Assembly (NCBI RefSeq): GCF_902167145.1
Contig: NC_050099.1
Span: forward strand, 12,290,434-12,354,433
Direction of reading: 5' to 3'
DNA from: Zea mays
Taxonomy: Eukaryota > Streptophyta > Magnoliopsida > Poales > Poaceae
DNA length: 64,000 nt
Below, one piece after another: positions 33,373 to 44,400 of the stretch (position 1 is its first letter; each line of letters starts with the position of its first letter). The notes under the pieces were generated by a model. The model was not told the DNA's origin and made no database searches. It saw only the letters and a program-made list of their open reading frames with translations. The position numbers and the translations under genes were made by a program.

Positions 33373-33647
33373 AAAAATTAAGGATAAAAATGATTTCTAG
33401 TGGCGGTTCCTTAAGAAAACCGCCACTAGAAATCGTATTTTTACTGGCGGTTCCTTAAGAAAACCGCCACTACAAATCATGGATTTCTACTAGCGGTTTT
33501 CTTAAGGAACCGCCAGTAGAAATACGATTTCTAGTGGCGGTTTTCTTAAGGAACCGCCACTAAAAATAGCACAGTCGGTGGATAACCGGATCCGCCTGTA
33601 AAAATATATGGGTGCCGCAGGCTTTGAGCCTTTTTGTACTAGTGAAT

Positions 33648-34133
33648 GGGCATTTTTGCCTGGCCTTTCGTTTTTCTCCCACTGGCCTTGCATATCCCTA
33701 TCACTTTATTCCTCGATATCCAGCTGCTTTATTCTCACTTAAACCTCGCTCATTCTAGCTACTTTTGCAGACCTTCGATCTGTGCATCTTTGTTTTGCTT
33801 GATAATTTTCCTTTTGTTTGTTGGCACTATGTCTGTCTGATGTTATTTCACTGAGTATTTAATTACTGAAAAGTGTCAGCGAAATTCTACTGTGCCTGCA
33901 GTATATGTTAAGAATATATATGACGCTTTCTTAGATAATGGAAGGACATCAAGCATCATCACCACAAGTGAGAAAACCAGACCAATGCAAAATTATTATT
34001 ACAGGGCATAAAAGCTTAAAACAAAAACAGTGTCATATATGTATTCATATTTTATTTATTTATGCGTGATGTGCATTGCATACCAACGGGGACAAATTTA
34101 TTTATGTATGGATCCCTTTTGTGTATCTAAATA
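33648..34133. other. Unassigned intergenic DNA
   Basis: No gene or transposon termini recognised between the CACTA and Stowaway elements. Confidence 0.4.
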
Positions 34134-34293
34134 CTCCCTCCGTTTTATTCTACTGTTCGTTTTAGCACCAAATTTTTGTGTCTATATTCAAATAGATGAA
34201 AATAAATCTAGACACATATATAAAATATATACATTAAATATTTTACGAATTTACTAACACCTTAAAATGAATATTATTTTGGGACGGAGGGAG
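34134..34293. mobile_element. Stowaway MITE (Tc1/mariner), 160 bp
   Basis: CTCCCTCCGTTTTATTCTAC at the left and GGGACGGAGGGAG at the right form the classic Stowaway inverted repeats, flanked by TA on both sides (34132-34133 and 34294-34295). Internal sequence is AT-rich and non-coding. Confidence 0.95.
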
Positions 34294-34543
34294 TAAATTT
34301 TAGGTTGCTGAATTCAGGATTGAAGAGTTGTCATGTCAATGACAAACATATGTTGTTGTATTTCCCAAGTGATATTTAACTCCCACTTTAGAATTTCTGA
34401 ATCTGCTTGGGTTCATGCCAAGTTGAAGTTGGGCCCGTATGGGCTCCGATTATGATCGTTTTGGGCAAGGACTGGGTAGGTGCTACAGCTGAGAATCACG
34501 CCGGTTGAATGTTTCAACCTACGTGCCATTTCAACCCTAGTCA

Positions 34544-35350
34544 CAGGGGCGAAGCCAGGATTCGAAGGCAGAGGGGGCAGGCTTAGCCTCTAAGCGACTA
34601 AATTAGAAAGGACACAATATAAAAATGGCAAGGGAACCAACCATAATATATATATTGATATATAATCTTCATTAAAAACAGTATAATAAAACAACATCTA
34701 TTTTGTCAAACAAAATAAAATTACATCTCAGTTATTTTGAATTTAGCTCTACGTGTATTAGCTAGATCATAGACCTTGATAATATCATCAGAACAAATCA
34801 TTGCCGCTAATTCCCTTTCAATATAAACGACCAGATAATCTCGTAAATAAGCATCTCCCATTTTGCTTCGAAGACGTGTCTTCACAAATTTCATAGCTGA
34901 AAAGGCTCTCTTTGTGGTCGCAGTTGACACATGAAGAGTTAAGAGTAATCTCAATAATTTATCTACCATCGGATAAGAAGAATCTTTACCCAGCTTAACT
35001 AATCCACTTGTTAAATCAGCCAAAGATGATAAACCCTTTAGTTCTGGATAGTTGCAAACATCAAGTTGAAAATGTGGCAATTGGCACTCTAATTGCATTC
35101 TTTTTTTATTTGAGAAATCTGTAGGATAATACTTTTCCATTAGAGAGCATACCTTTTCCATGTCAAAAGAGCCAAGTACTAGATTAAAGGAAGCACAAAG
35201 TGATAAAAGGTCCGTCGTGTGTTGATGGAAAAATTAAGGGTTTCAGGCTACTAAATAATAAACTGCCAGTAAGATAATAGGCTATAGGATACATTAATCT
35301 GACTTGGGGGTGCCATGCCCACTCCGGCACCCCTGGTGGCTTCGCCACTG
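34544..35350 (-). mobile_element. hAT transposon remnant, 807 bp, with perfect 8-bp target duplication
   Basis: The ends CAGGGGCGAAGCCA and (minus strand) CAGTGGCGAAGCCA differ at one of 14 bases. The octamer CCTAGTCA flanks both sides exactly (34536-34543 and 35351-35358). The interior keeps only the C-terminal end of a transposase on the minus strand. The rest was lost, so this is an internally deleted element that moved or formed as a unit. Confidence 0.93.
34721..35161 (-). pseudogene. hAT transposase C-terminal dimerisation domain fragment
   Basis: The frame reads MEKVCSLMEKYYPTDFSN and continues into YPMVDKLLRLLLTLHVSTAT and TKRAFSAMKFVKTRLRSKMG, followed by LRDYLVVYIERELA. The last two blocks are the hAT family C-terminal dimerisation motif of the TTF/ZMYM1-like group. 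The N-terminal BED finger and catalytic RNase H-like core are absent. It cannot catalyse transposition, though the dimerisation part is open and uninterrupted. Confidence 0.85.
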
Positions 35351-35358
35351 CCTAGTCA

Positions 35359-36721
35359 TTAACCGATCTAATTGGCGCAACAACTGTCATATTGTGCATA
35401 TTCGTTTGGATTTAATCCATATCGTCTTCTACTGCTTCTATAACAATATTTTTGTCAATATAAATTACAGCTACAACAATTCCAATAACTGACTTTAATC
35501 TGAAGCGAACAACGCGAAATGGTGGGGTCAAATAATGAGGGGCTACATGCGGATGCTGAAGAGCGGAGTTCGTGAGATCGGGTGTGGACTGTGGAGCACC
35601 GCAGCGCGGCCTTGGATCTGGCCTTGTTAATTGTCATATGGGTCAAGGGCTCAAGGCAAGGGCTGAAGCTTAAAGGTTGTCATATGGATTTTGGACTCGG
35701 TTGATCTCTCTGGGAATTAGGCCCACGGGGAGCCCAGGCAGCCCCCTTGGATCTGGCCTTGTTAATTGTTCATTGTTTCGTTCTTAACATTTTAATTTGG
35801 TTTATAAAATATATGTGTTGCTTCGTGCAAGAAAATCTTTATAAAATACATTTTTTATTTCCGAATACCATAGATTTCAATTACTGGAGTTTTTCTTTGT
35901 TTATCTCGATATATATTTTAAATAATGGAGCATGACGACATTTCCTTTATACTCCATTCATCAGCCAAAAGTTTTTATTCCAGGATTCAAATTTTGTCCC
36001 ACGTATATAAACTCGACTGTATATACCTTTTCTCTATTTGACCGATCCCACATATGCATGCAAACTTTTTAACTATAGCTGCATGCACAAATAACTAAGG
36101 TCAAAGGCAATTAACCATCTAACAAGTAACAAGCCATCTTTAATTCTTTATATAGAAAATGTCTAATAAATAAGGATAACATATTAACATGGTAATTTGA
36201 GTCCCACGCTAATCTGTTTGAGACTGTCTTGAATTGTATGGTTTTTAGGAGTGGTAGTATAATATTAACTAAATGTCTTCTTGATAACACTTCATTCCTA
36301 AGACGAAATTTTTTCCTAATTATTATGGTTTTGTTATGATAGTATAAATTCCTCGAAGGTTATATAATTTGAAGTGGACCCAAGCGCAATCAACATTCTG
36401 CAATTGTTTGGATCAACTCGCTAAAATTTAGTTCCTACACAATCCTTTTAGTTGTTCCAACCTAGTTAAACTCAACTAAAACATGAGTAATGACTAAATT
36501 ACCCTTCTGTTTTTTCATGTCCATATAATTGCGCTAAATACAAATAAGGAGAACGCGATAAATAAACATCAATTAAGTAAAGAATCCAAACGACCCCAAC
36601 TAAACATTAGCTGGTCAAATTAGTTTATTAAAGTTTACCTAGACTGAATCTAAATATGACCTTTGTTAGGATATAGAGTTTTATGTGGGTTAAAGGATAC
36701 TCCTAGTCAAACCTTTAAAAT
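35359..36721. other. Unassigned AT-rich DNA with a 24-bp direct repeat
   Basis: CTTGGATCTGGCCTTGTTAA plus TTGT occurs at 35611-35634 and again at 35746-35769, with TTGTCATATGG also repeated between. The rest (35800-36721) is AT-rich, non-coding, and shows no clear transposon ends. Confidence 0.5.
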
Positions 36722-36735
36722 TGATTTTTATTGAT

Positions 36736-38430
36736 GTTTTCGATAAATGAAGCTCTATTAATCTTAGACAATTATATCAAGATGATACAAGATTACTAAG
36801 ATTACTCCGGGCCTCTACACACTAAGGTGTACACAGCCAAACAAAGAGAGAGAGAAAAGAAAAAAAAGGAGAAACATACTCATCTCAAAGCGAGCTAACA
36901 CTCACAACATAATCTTGAAGCCAACTACTAACCAGGCAAAACAAGAACTGAGATTGAGGCTCTCTTAGCAACGTCTTTAGGAAGAATAAGACATACGTTT
37001 TTCGATGACCCAACCAAAAAATGTCAGATCAAAGGTTTTCAATCAAGAGAAAAGACTCTCGATACTTTAGACAATGCCTTCATCAAGGTCAATGCTAAGC
37101 ACAACCAACTAACATTAGACCTAGAGATTTATCCTCAAAGTCGACGAGCCTGGCACCCAAAAGTCCCACCAAAATCAAAGATCACTAGCCTTGCCTCCAC
37201 CTTCTTTCCATGCTCATGCCGGTATACCACCAAATCTTGGCTTATATCAAACGACCATGAGCTCTATGACAACATCCAATTTTTAGGTAGACCGTCCTAT
37301 GAAGACAGAGTTGCGAACTAGCCAATAAGCACACAAACAGAGTCCATATGTTGCATCTAAAAATAGAATGTGTCCCTCGAGCAAAGGATTTTGTGAATCA
37401 ACTCCAAGATGACTCGAGCCCTAGGTTTGTATGGATGGTACGCACAAGATATGAAGATAAAGAAGCGAGATATAGTCACATCTGCCACGAGCTGGATACC
37501 ATCCGTCACACCAAAGGTGGTGGCGCCATAGGGCCAGCTCCAGGAACCACCGAAGCCAAAACCCTAGGGGCATAAACACCATGATAAATCCATTGATGGT
37601 CGCTGAACACGAGACACCTAACCCGAGCATGAAGCCATTGGATATGGCCGCCATCTCATAGGGCGTGTTGTCTCGCCACGGTCAAATGAGCACCACAATA
37701 GGGGCAGGGTGGGAGGGATGATTACAATATGTGGGGCACCAAATCCAGCCACCGAATATAAATGTAGCCACAATACCGAGTCACCATGCCGCACAAGGTG
37801 AGAGGGGGGACACTGGACCACAGGCCACGTGACGAGGCACCACCGTCAACGGCAATAGGATGAGCCCCCACCATTGCCAGTGACGAGATGAGCCCCTCCT
37901 CACCCCCGCCGCCATAGTACGCAGGACAAACCACCTCATTCACAGGCTACACGATGAGCACCCGCTGTCGCCACATGCCACAGATCGAGTTGTTGCCCTC
38001 GCCGTTGACTAAGCCGATGAAGACATGTCGAGTTGTTCCTAGTGGGCTGATGGCAGCCTTGAGCTCGTCTAGAGTGCAAACGAGCAGCGCCATAGACTCT
38101 AGCATCCGGGAGAGGTCCTGAGTCAACAACGACTGCAAGAACGCCGTGCGCAAACGCCTCAACGATGACAACCCGGCGCAGCCGTCTGCTGGCCGACCAC
38201 GTCGCCATGGACTCGCGCCCCAGCACCTGGAACATCGCCACTCCTGAAGCATTCAACAACCACCCTCACAACACCCTAGCAGCCAAAAGAGGAAGAAGCC
38301 CCTTGCTGCTGTCTTTCTTGGGGTCTGCACAGTGTCTAGCAGCCTCCTATGGCGACAGTGAGGGGGAGAAGGAAGATGTAGAGGTGGTGGCAGGTAGGGT
38401 TTGAGGGAGGAGGGAGATGGAGAGGCGGCC
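36736..38430 (-). mobile_element. LINE-like non-autonomous retroposon, 1695 bp
   Basis: On the minus strand it starts GC-rich (38430, GGCCGCCTCTCCATCTCCCT). Its AT-richer 3' end includes TTTGGCTGTGTACACCTTAG and TGTAGAGGCCCGGAGTAATC, typical of plant L1 3' untranslated regions. It is bounded by an imperfect 14-bp duplication, TGATTTTTATTGAT (36722-36735) and TGATTTATATTGAT (38431-38444), as expected from target-primed reverse transcription. No ORF2 reverse transcriptase or endonuclease is recognisable, so it would need a trans-acting LINE. The GC-rich 5' portion (37950-38400) could be captured sequence. There is no long poly(A) tail. Confidence 0.6.
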
Positions 38431-38444
38431 TGATTTATATTGAT

Positions 38445-38749
38445 TCATAATTATTATATCGAGTCGATATAGTGACCGTGAACGCATTTCAACCTCATAG
38501 AAGCACATAGCCTAAATAGAGATAAATGAGAGCCTGGTACTCTAGTGACTTTAAAATTGATGCTGTCACAACATATGCGCTCAAGTGCACTGACACCTTT
38601 GACCCTGAGATGATGATGACTGGCCTATGCGTTTGGTCCACGGATAGTAAGTTCATCGGGCATCGGTTGCTCCCGCACGCAAGCAGAATGGGTTTGCAGG
38701 CCATTTTTCTCGTAATGGGACCTTTCACGATCGTCTGGCGCCACATGAA
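38445..38749 (+). other. Short open frame of unknown origin broken by the Grande-like element
   Basis: From 38526 a frame reads MRAWYSSDFKIDAVTTYALK and TGLCVWSTDSKFIGHRLLPH before running into the retrotransposon at 38755. Joined across the insertion it would stop a few codons later (47949 onward). I do not recognise the protein and the frame may be chance. Confidence 0.2.
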
Positions 38750-38754
38750 CCAAA

Positions 38755-39326
38755 TGTTGGAACTTGCTAATCTGGGGACATCAAATTTTGACGGTAAGAG
38801 AATGAAAAAATAGTTTGATGTCGCTAAACACAAAGCGTTGGGGCAACAATGTTTTTTTCTATCCCCGATAATGGCACATTGCGGGAGTATTTATAGGTAA
38901 CTGATGGACCACCCGGCCCTGCCAAGGACAATTAGTCCCTCAGTTACCTAGTTTATTCCTAGAATATTCCCTCACGGGGGGTTACAGTGTGTCATTATAG
39001 CATGCTTTATTACAGACATGGCCCGACCCGCTCTGCCCACACGGCGGCCTGCGGGCAGGGCCCTACAATATGGGCCGGATTGTACATGGGACCCTTTTTA
39101 CATCGAGGGAGGTCAAGACGTAGGGTCTTCGAAGTCTTGATCATCCGAGCCCCGAAGCCTTTAATGGTCTTCGCTCCAGCTCATCGGGGCGAAGGGAGCG
39201 CTTGAGCCTTCGCATGGGCGTCGTCCTCGGGCCCGGCTTGCGGGGCTATCTTTGGGGCCTTCAGTCTTTGATATGTTGATGTGAGAATCGACGAGCGAGG
39301 GGGACGTGTTCGCCTTCGTCCCAACA
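38755..39326 (-). repeat. 3' LTR of the Grande-like element (left copy)
   Basis: It runs TGTTGGAACTTGCTAATCTG to CGCCTTCGTCCCAACA in plus-strand reading. It aligns with 47377-47948 at roughly nine in ten positions, with scattered substitutions and small offsetting indels. Confidence 0.93.
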
Positions 39327-39495
39327 ATTGCCCTCCGAGGGGCCAGTTCGACTAAGTCAGCTGGTACCGAAGACTGTCGTAAGATGGTGAAGACGCTGTC
39401 CTCGCTCAAAATGGTCCCGCGGGGTTTTTGAAATGTGACCGTTGATGGGATGTGTTACTGTGGGACTACTGGTTACCCGAGGCACCGTTCCGCGC

Positions 39496-39506
39496 CTATA
39501 AAAAGG
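39496..39506 (+). promoter_or_regulatory. TATA box of the opposite-strand gene in the Grande-like element
   Basis: GCGCCTATAAAAAGGTAAGC lies 170 bp inside the left LTR and about 150 bp before the first ATG of the plus-strand frame at 39649, directing transcription against the element. Confidence 0.65.
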
Positions 39507-39648
39507 TAAGCTCGGCTGAGGCTTTTTACCTGCTCGAGTTCGCGCTGTCAAAATCCTAGTTTTTCATCTGCTCGCCTGCCCTCTCTGCTCTCGCTCCACC
39601 GGTGATCTGGCTCGCATCAAGAAAACCGCGTGCCACCGCCGACGGTAC

Positions 39649-42600
39649 GTGACCATGCCATCCTCTTCTTTGTCCACTACGAGCACATCGCCGACCATGC
39701 TGTCGTCTGAGAAGACGTTGAGCGATTCGGTGGTGGTAGAACTGCAGCCCGGCCACACAGTCGAGTTCGGGACCTCGAGGATATTTTTGGGCTGTGTGCT
39801 GGAGATGCAACGACTAGGTTATTTTGGGAATGGCATCAGGCGAGCTCCAGGGGCTGAAGATGTCCCTGAGCCGGAGTGTGAATTGGTCATTTTTGAAGCT
39901 TTTTTCGCTGCTGGTCTTCGCCTGCCGGCGCATCGGTTTGTAGTCGAGGTTCTTCAGAGATTCAAAGTACAACTTCACCAGTTGACACCAAATTCCATAG
40001 TGGCGCTCGCGAAGTATGCCTGGGCTGTCTCCTCATACGAGGGGCATCCATCTGTAGTGGTCTTCGCGAAGAATTACTGTCTGCGCTGGCAAAAAAGGAA
40101 AATAGGTTATAAGATTGCTCAGTTTGGATCATGCACTTTCACAACGAGGACTGGGAAGACCTCGGCTAAAGTTATCGAGATTGTCCCATGTGCCAGAAAT
40201 AAGTGGGGCAATTGGTGGGAATTTTGGTTTTATGTGGCTCCCAGAAATGTCGAAGGGTTGCCGAGTTTGCCCCCTGCCATCCTGTGCTCGCATTGCTATG
40301 TGACATTTCCACATTTTGAGGTGGCAGAAGAAGATCAAGATGAGGGGCCCTTCGATATGCAGTCCGCTTGAGTAGTGGATGTGATTTAGACGAAGAGTTT
40401 ATTGCCTGCGATGTGTGGCCCCTGGCGCATGGTTGGGCACTGGGCGACGTTACCCCCCGTCGAATGCTGACATTGGGTGGCCAATTGGTGCGAAGTCCGG
40501 CCTTTGTCGTGGACCTGCGCGGCCGAGATGCGACTGCTTTTGTGCACGAAGTCGAGGCTGAAGCCGTCAAGATTGTCGGTAAATACGCGCCGAGGACAGA
40601 AACATTGAGGAGTTGGGATATCCGTGGTTCCAGCGCCAGGTTGAACCGTGTGTTTGAGCTAAATAATTTGCCTTATGGTTCTTACCCGAAGGGAGACTCT
40701 GCCGACACCGCTGATCGCCTGAGGGAAGCAAGTGAGGCCCTCGGCTGATGAAGGTCCCTCAAGGGATAGGGCTCCAGGTGCGGCTTTCAGAAAGAGAAAA
40801 TTAGGTACGACGGCTGTAGAGTCGGTGCTGAGGGCAATTGGTCATTTTGTTGAGGAATTGCTAGAGACCTGCGCGTCTCCCGAGGAATTGATGTCTTCGC
40901 TCGAGCTCTGAGAAACCTCTTTGCGAATGTTGAAGGTTATCGGGGGTCGATGGCCTAGTAATGATCCGATACCCCAGGCAGCTGGCGAAGATTTTTTTAC
41001 GTCTCGATTAGCTCGTGACCTAAAGTTTTTCCTTACGGAAGGAATATTAGTGTTGTTGTGTCGACAGTGATGGAGAAAGACCGTCAGGATGCGCAACGGA
41101 AGAAACACCGGGCCCCCGTCAAGTTGGTGGACCCGCGCCAGGAAGTGAAGCTGGCGCGACCCAGTGCGAAGGCCACCGCGCCAGGCGTCGTGATGCCTCC
41201 GCTCGTTGCGCCTGCTGTGGCGCCAAGACCCCCTTCACCACCGTGCGTTGCTGAGACGGTGGTGACGGGATCCGGTGGAGCCGCCACGGAGTTGTCCATA
41301 GACGACTACCTGGTGGGTGGGGTCACCATGTTCAATGCCTAGACGGGGTTGCCGCCTTCTAGTGAGTTGTCTTGGTTTTTCGTTGGTTAAGGGGGTCCAT
41401 GTTTCTGACTTGGTTGTGATGTAGAGGCAAGAGTCTGGCCAATTTACGGTTGTGCCGCCAGCGTCGGCTGCCGGCCTGGTGGTCGCGGCGAAGGGACCTA
41501 CGGCGAAGGGTGACATGGGGACTTCGGAGGACCCATGGTTGAGGTTCTGTGTCGGGGGCGAGATCGCCTCCGCTTCCGCTGCTGCTGGTGTGGCCGTGTC
41601 AGTCGTGCAGCAGATGAAATTTGTGAGTGTGATTAGTGCTTGTAGGTGTATGGTTTTCCTTGCTCTGTTGTCTTGAATGTTGCATTTTTTTGGTGTCAGG
41701 TGCCTCCGCTGAGCGGGTTGCCTCGGGAGCGCTGACCTCAGAGTTTGCTTCCGAGAGGAGGCGGCTTGAGGGAAGGATTGAGCGCCTCTGCACGCAACAT
41801 ACGGAGGCGGTAAGGGACAAGTCGGTGGATGAGAACAAAAGCCGCAATCTCCTGGAGAAACTCTCAGTGGCAGAGAAAGAGAGGGAAGACCTCGGTCGCC
41901 GACTTGCCGAGGAAGGGAGGACGCTGAAAAAACCCATGCGGAGGCCTAGGACGCCCACGCCGAAGCCCAGGCCACCCACGCAGAAGCTCAGGCTGTCCAC
42001 GCGGAGGCCGAAATCGCTCGCAAGGGCGCCGCTGACATGGAGTCGGAGCTAAGGAACATCCGCAACCGTTGCGAGAAGATGGAGGCCTCCACCCTTGTCG
42101 GGGTTAAGTGGGCGCACACACTTTTTGTGGAAGTGTACCGTGAGCTCGGTGCACAGACCGCTACCTTCGATAAATTGGGGGAGGAGGTGGGTCTTTGCTT
42201 CCTTGGGTGGCTACAGGAGGAGCTGGAGTCACTTTCGTCCATCGCAACGAGCCTTATGTCCTACGCATCCCTTGTTACTTGTGAGGGGGGCGGCGGATGC
42301 CTTGTCCCGAGTGGGATGTAGGCACTTCGAAGTCTTCGATCAGGCGAACGAGGACTTCGATTGTGGAGTTTTCCAGGTTGAAGATGATGTGCTAAAGCGG
42401 TCCGCAGGGGTGCTTTATGATAGGATGTGGGGTCCTCATGGTCGTGGCATCGTCCAGGAGAGGGCCGACCGAGCGCTGGCACAAGTATATTTTTTATTAT
42501 ATATGTATATTATTTATTTTTTATTTTTTATTTTTTTTTCGACTGTGAAATGCTGTGTTGTCTTCGCAGATGATGAATGAAGAAGAAGCTGATGACCTCG

Positions 42601-43027
42601 CCAGTCTTGAAAGCTCAGTGAACTGGGTGGGTGGCACGATGGAGGTAGGAGTTGAAGGGCTCTCAGCACCTCCAGGAGGTTCTGGCGAAGACCCTGCGGT
42701 GGCGGTAGCTCCGACGCAGGTTGAAGAGATGCATTAGGGGTTTAGGGTTGATGGTTTTGATTTTTGTGATACTGAAGGTCGGTTGCTGCGCAGGTTCCGG
42801 CATCCGGGCTCACGCAAGCAAACCCTGATAATGTTGAAATTAATGATATTTTGATGGATGCGAATGCAACTTTTCTTAGCGACAATGTGTCGAAGGGGTC
42901 TGGTTTTGGGTCGTGGTCTTCAGAGGAAGGGGAATTGGGGAGCCCTTTCTCGTGGGTTGACGAATCTTTTGAGGACAACTTAGATTATTTTGCAGCGTTG
43001 GATCTGGCTGCGTCGGAGTCTCTGTGA
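39649..43027 (+). pseudogene. Antisense accessory gene of the Grande-like element (Transposase_28/PF04195-like), decayed
   Basis: Plus-strand frames follow one another. 39649-40371 holds FEAFFAAGLRLPAHRFVVEV and FKVQLHQLTPNSIVALAKYA, the signature of the Pfam putative gypsy-type domain PF04195. 40372-40748, after a shift, holds DEEFIACDVWPLAHGWALGD. 41058-41342 and 41452-41625 are linkers. About 41704-42052 is a coiled coil (LEKLSVAEKEREDLGRRLAE). The frames to 42485 hold LMSYASLVTCEGG and RHFEVFDQANEDFD. 42571-42735 and 42795-43027 form an acidic C-terminus ending LDLAASESL. Intron borders are visible, for example GTATAT at 42486 and CGCAG at 42570. In Grande the matching gene is reported to encode a nuclear protein from its own promoter. 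Here frameshifts near 40370 and 42300 break it. Confidence 0.75.
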
Positions 43028-43642
43028 TCCGTCCCTCACGAGGTGCTGGCGACCTCGATTGATGCGAGAGTAGGAGACTCGCGACGAAAAAGGATGGACG
43101 TGTCGAAACAAGGCATCGATGAGTCTTCGTGAAGTGGAAGAAGAGATCACCGAATGGGTATGGAGAGGACCCGTCTTCGAAGTGGTCCACGACCGGATCG
43201 GGGTACTCAGCGCGAGCTACTTTCATCGACGTCTGGGTGGTGCATCGGAGAAGGGGACCTGCAGGACCAGTTTGAGGGGGAAGAGTTGAGGTTGATGTTG
43301 TTCAATTTTCGAGAGGCATGTCTTATTTCAAAGGAGGAGCCTATGTGACAATTTGTTTCCTTCGCTATTCTGTTGCGATATTCTGTGAAAACGCTGCCCT
43401 CCCCCTCTTCGCAATAGAACTGTGATGTCCATGTTTGTGGGGTAAAAGTTGTATAGTGTGTACTATTGTGCTGTGCGATGGTGCCTTTGAGCCCGTCGCT
43501 TGTTTGTTCATTTGCTATTGCGCTATGTAATTTGTTGTGCCTATTGCGAGTTTGCTGCAAGTTTAGGCGATTTTGGTGTGGATGGACGTGTACATTTCGT
43601 AGGTGACTCCGCGCTTGATAGGTGACTACACATGTGTTGTAC

Positions 43643-44190
43643 TTATCGAGCTGCACCCTTAGGCGACTTCTGCTCGGATGGTGGCTTATGTAGGGGAGAT
43701 CGCACGCTGCGAGTGTTGTTACGTACTTTGGTTTTTCTGGCTGCACCCTTGGGAAACTTTTGCTCGGACGGTGTCTTTATGGAAGACTTCGCACCCTGTG
43801 GGTGGTGTCGCGCACTTATTGTTCTTTTTCTGGCTGCACCCTTTGGTGACTTTTGCTCGGACAGTGTCTTTGTGGAAGACTTCGCACCCTGTGGGTGGTG
43901 TCGCGCACTTATTGTGCTTTTTCCGGCTGCACCCTTAGGCGACTTTTGCTCGGACGGTGTCTTTGTGGAAGACTTCGCACCTTGTGGGTTGTGTTGCACA
44001 CTTATTGTGCTTTTTTTTGGCTGCACCCTTAGGCGACTTTTGCTCGGACGATGTCTTCGTGGAAGACTTCGCACCCTATGGGTGGTGTCGCACACTTATT
44101 GTGCTTTTTCTGGCTGCACCCTCAAGCGAATTTTGCTCGAACGGTGTCGCACACAAAGGCTGTCTAGGCTACCTGTTGCGGTGACTGTTT
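43643..44190. repeat. Six-copy ~93-bp tandem array
   Basis: GGCTGCACCCTTAGGCGACT and relatives recur at about 43650, 43741, 43833, 43926, 44020 and 44113. Each is followed by TTTGCTCGGACGGTGTCTT and GAAGACTTCGCACCC. The 93-bp period equals 31 codons, so long frames stay open on both strands (minus strand SEQKSPKGAARK repeats). It separates pol from the antisense gene. Confidence 0.93.
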
Positions 44191-44400
44191 ATGCGTCGAA
44201 TGCCTAAGACCGGTGTCGCGGTCTTTTTCGACACCTGCAACCATGGTGCCAGTTTGACCTTGTTTTCTTTGGGGGGGGGGCTTTTGTGGCAGTTTATTAC
44301 ACGGCTCCGCGTCGTTAAAAACCTCACCCCCTGGGACGCAAAGAGTGCAGGCCTGATTGACATTGTTTATAAGAATTACAAAGGTGCTCAGGCCTTGGGA

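Larger units (their letters stand above)
32658..33644. mobile_element. Non-autonomous CACTA (En/Spm-like) transposon, 987 bp
   Basis: The ends are CACTAGTACAGAGAAGCTC on the left and, read inward on the minus strand, CACTAGTACAAAAAGGCTC on the right. Both are flanked by the trinucleotide AAT (32655-32657 and 33645-33647), the 3-bp target duplication of this superfamily. Subterminal hairpin repeats carry ACCGCCAGTGAAAATCG on the left and ACCGCCACTAGAAATCG on the right. There is no transposase, so movement would need a trans-acting partner. The interior has a tRNA-like segment and a diverged direct repeat. Confidence 0.93.

Noticed and set aside
43632..44207. Repetitive proteins encoded by the 93-bp array on both strands
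   Set aside because: The frame-preserving period explains the open frames; no start context or domain.
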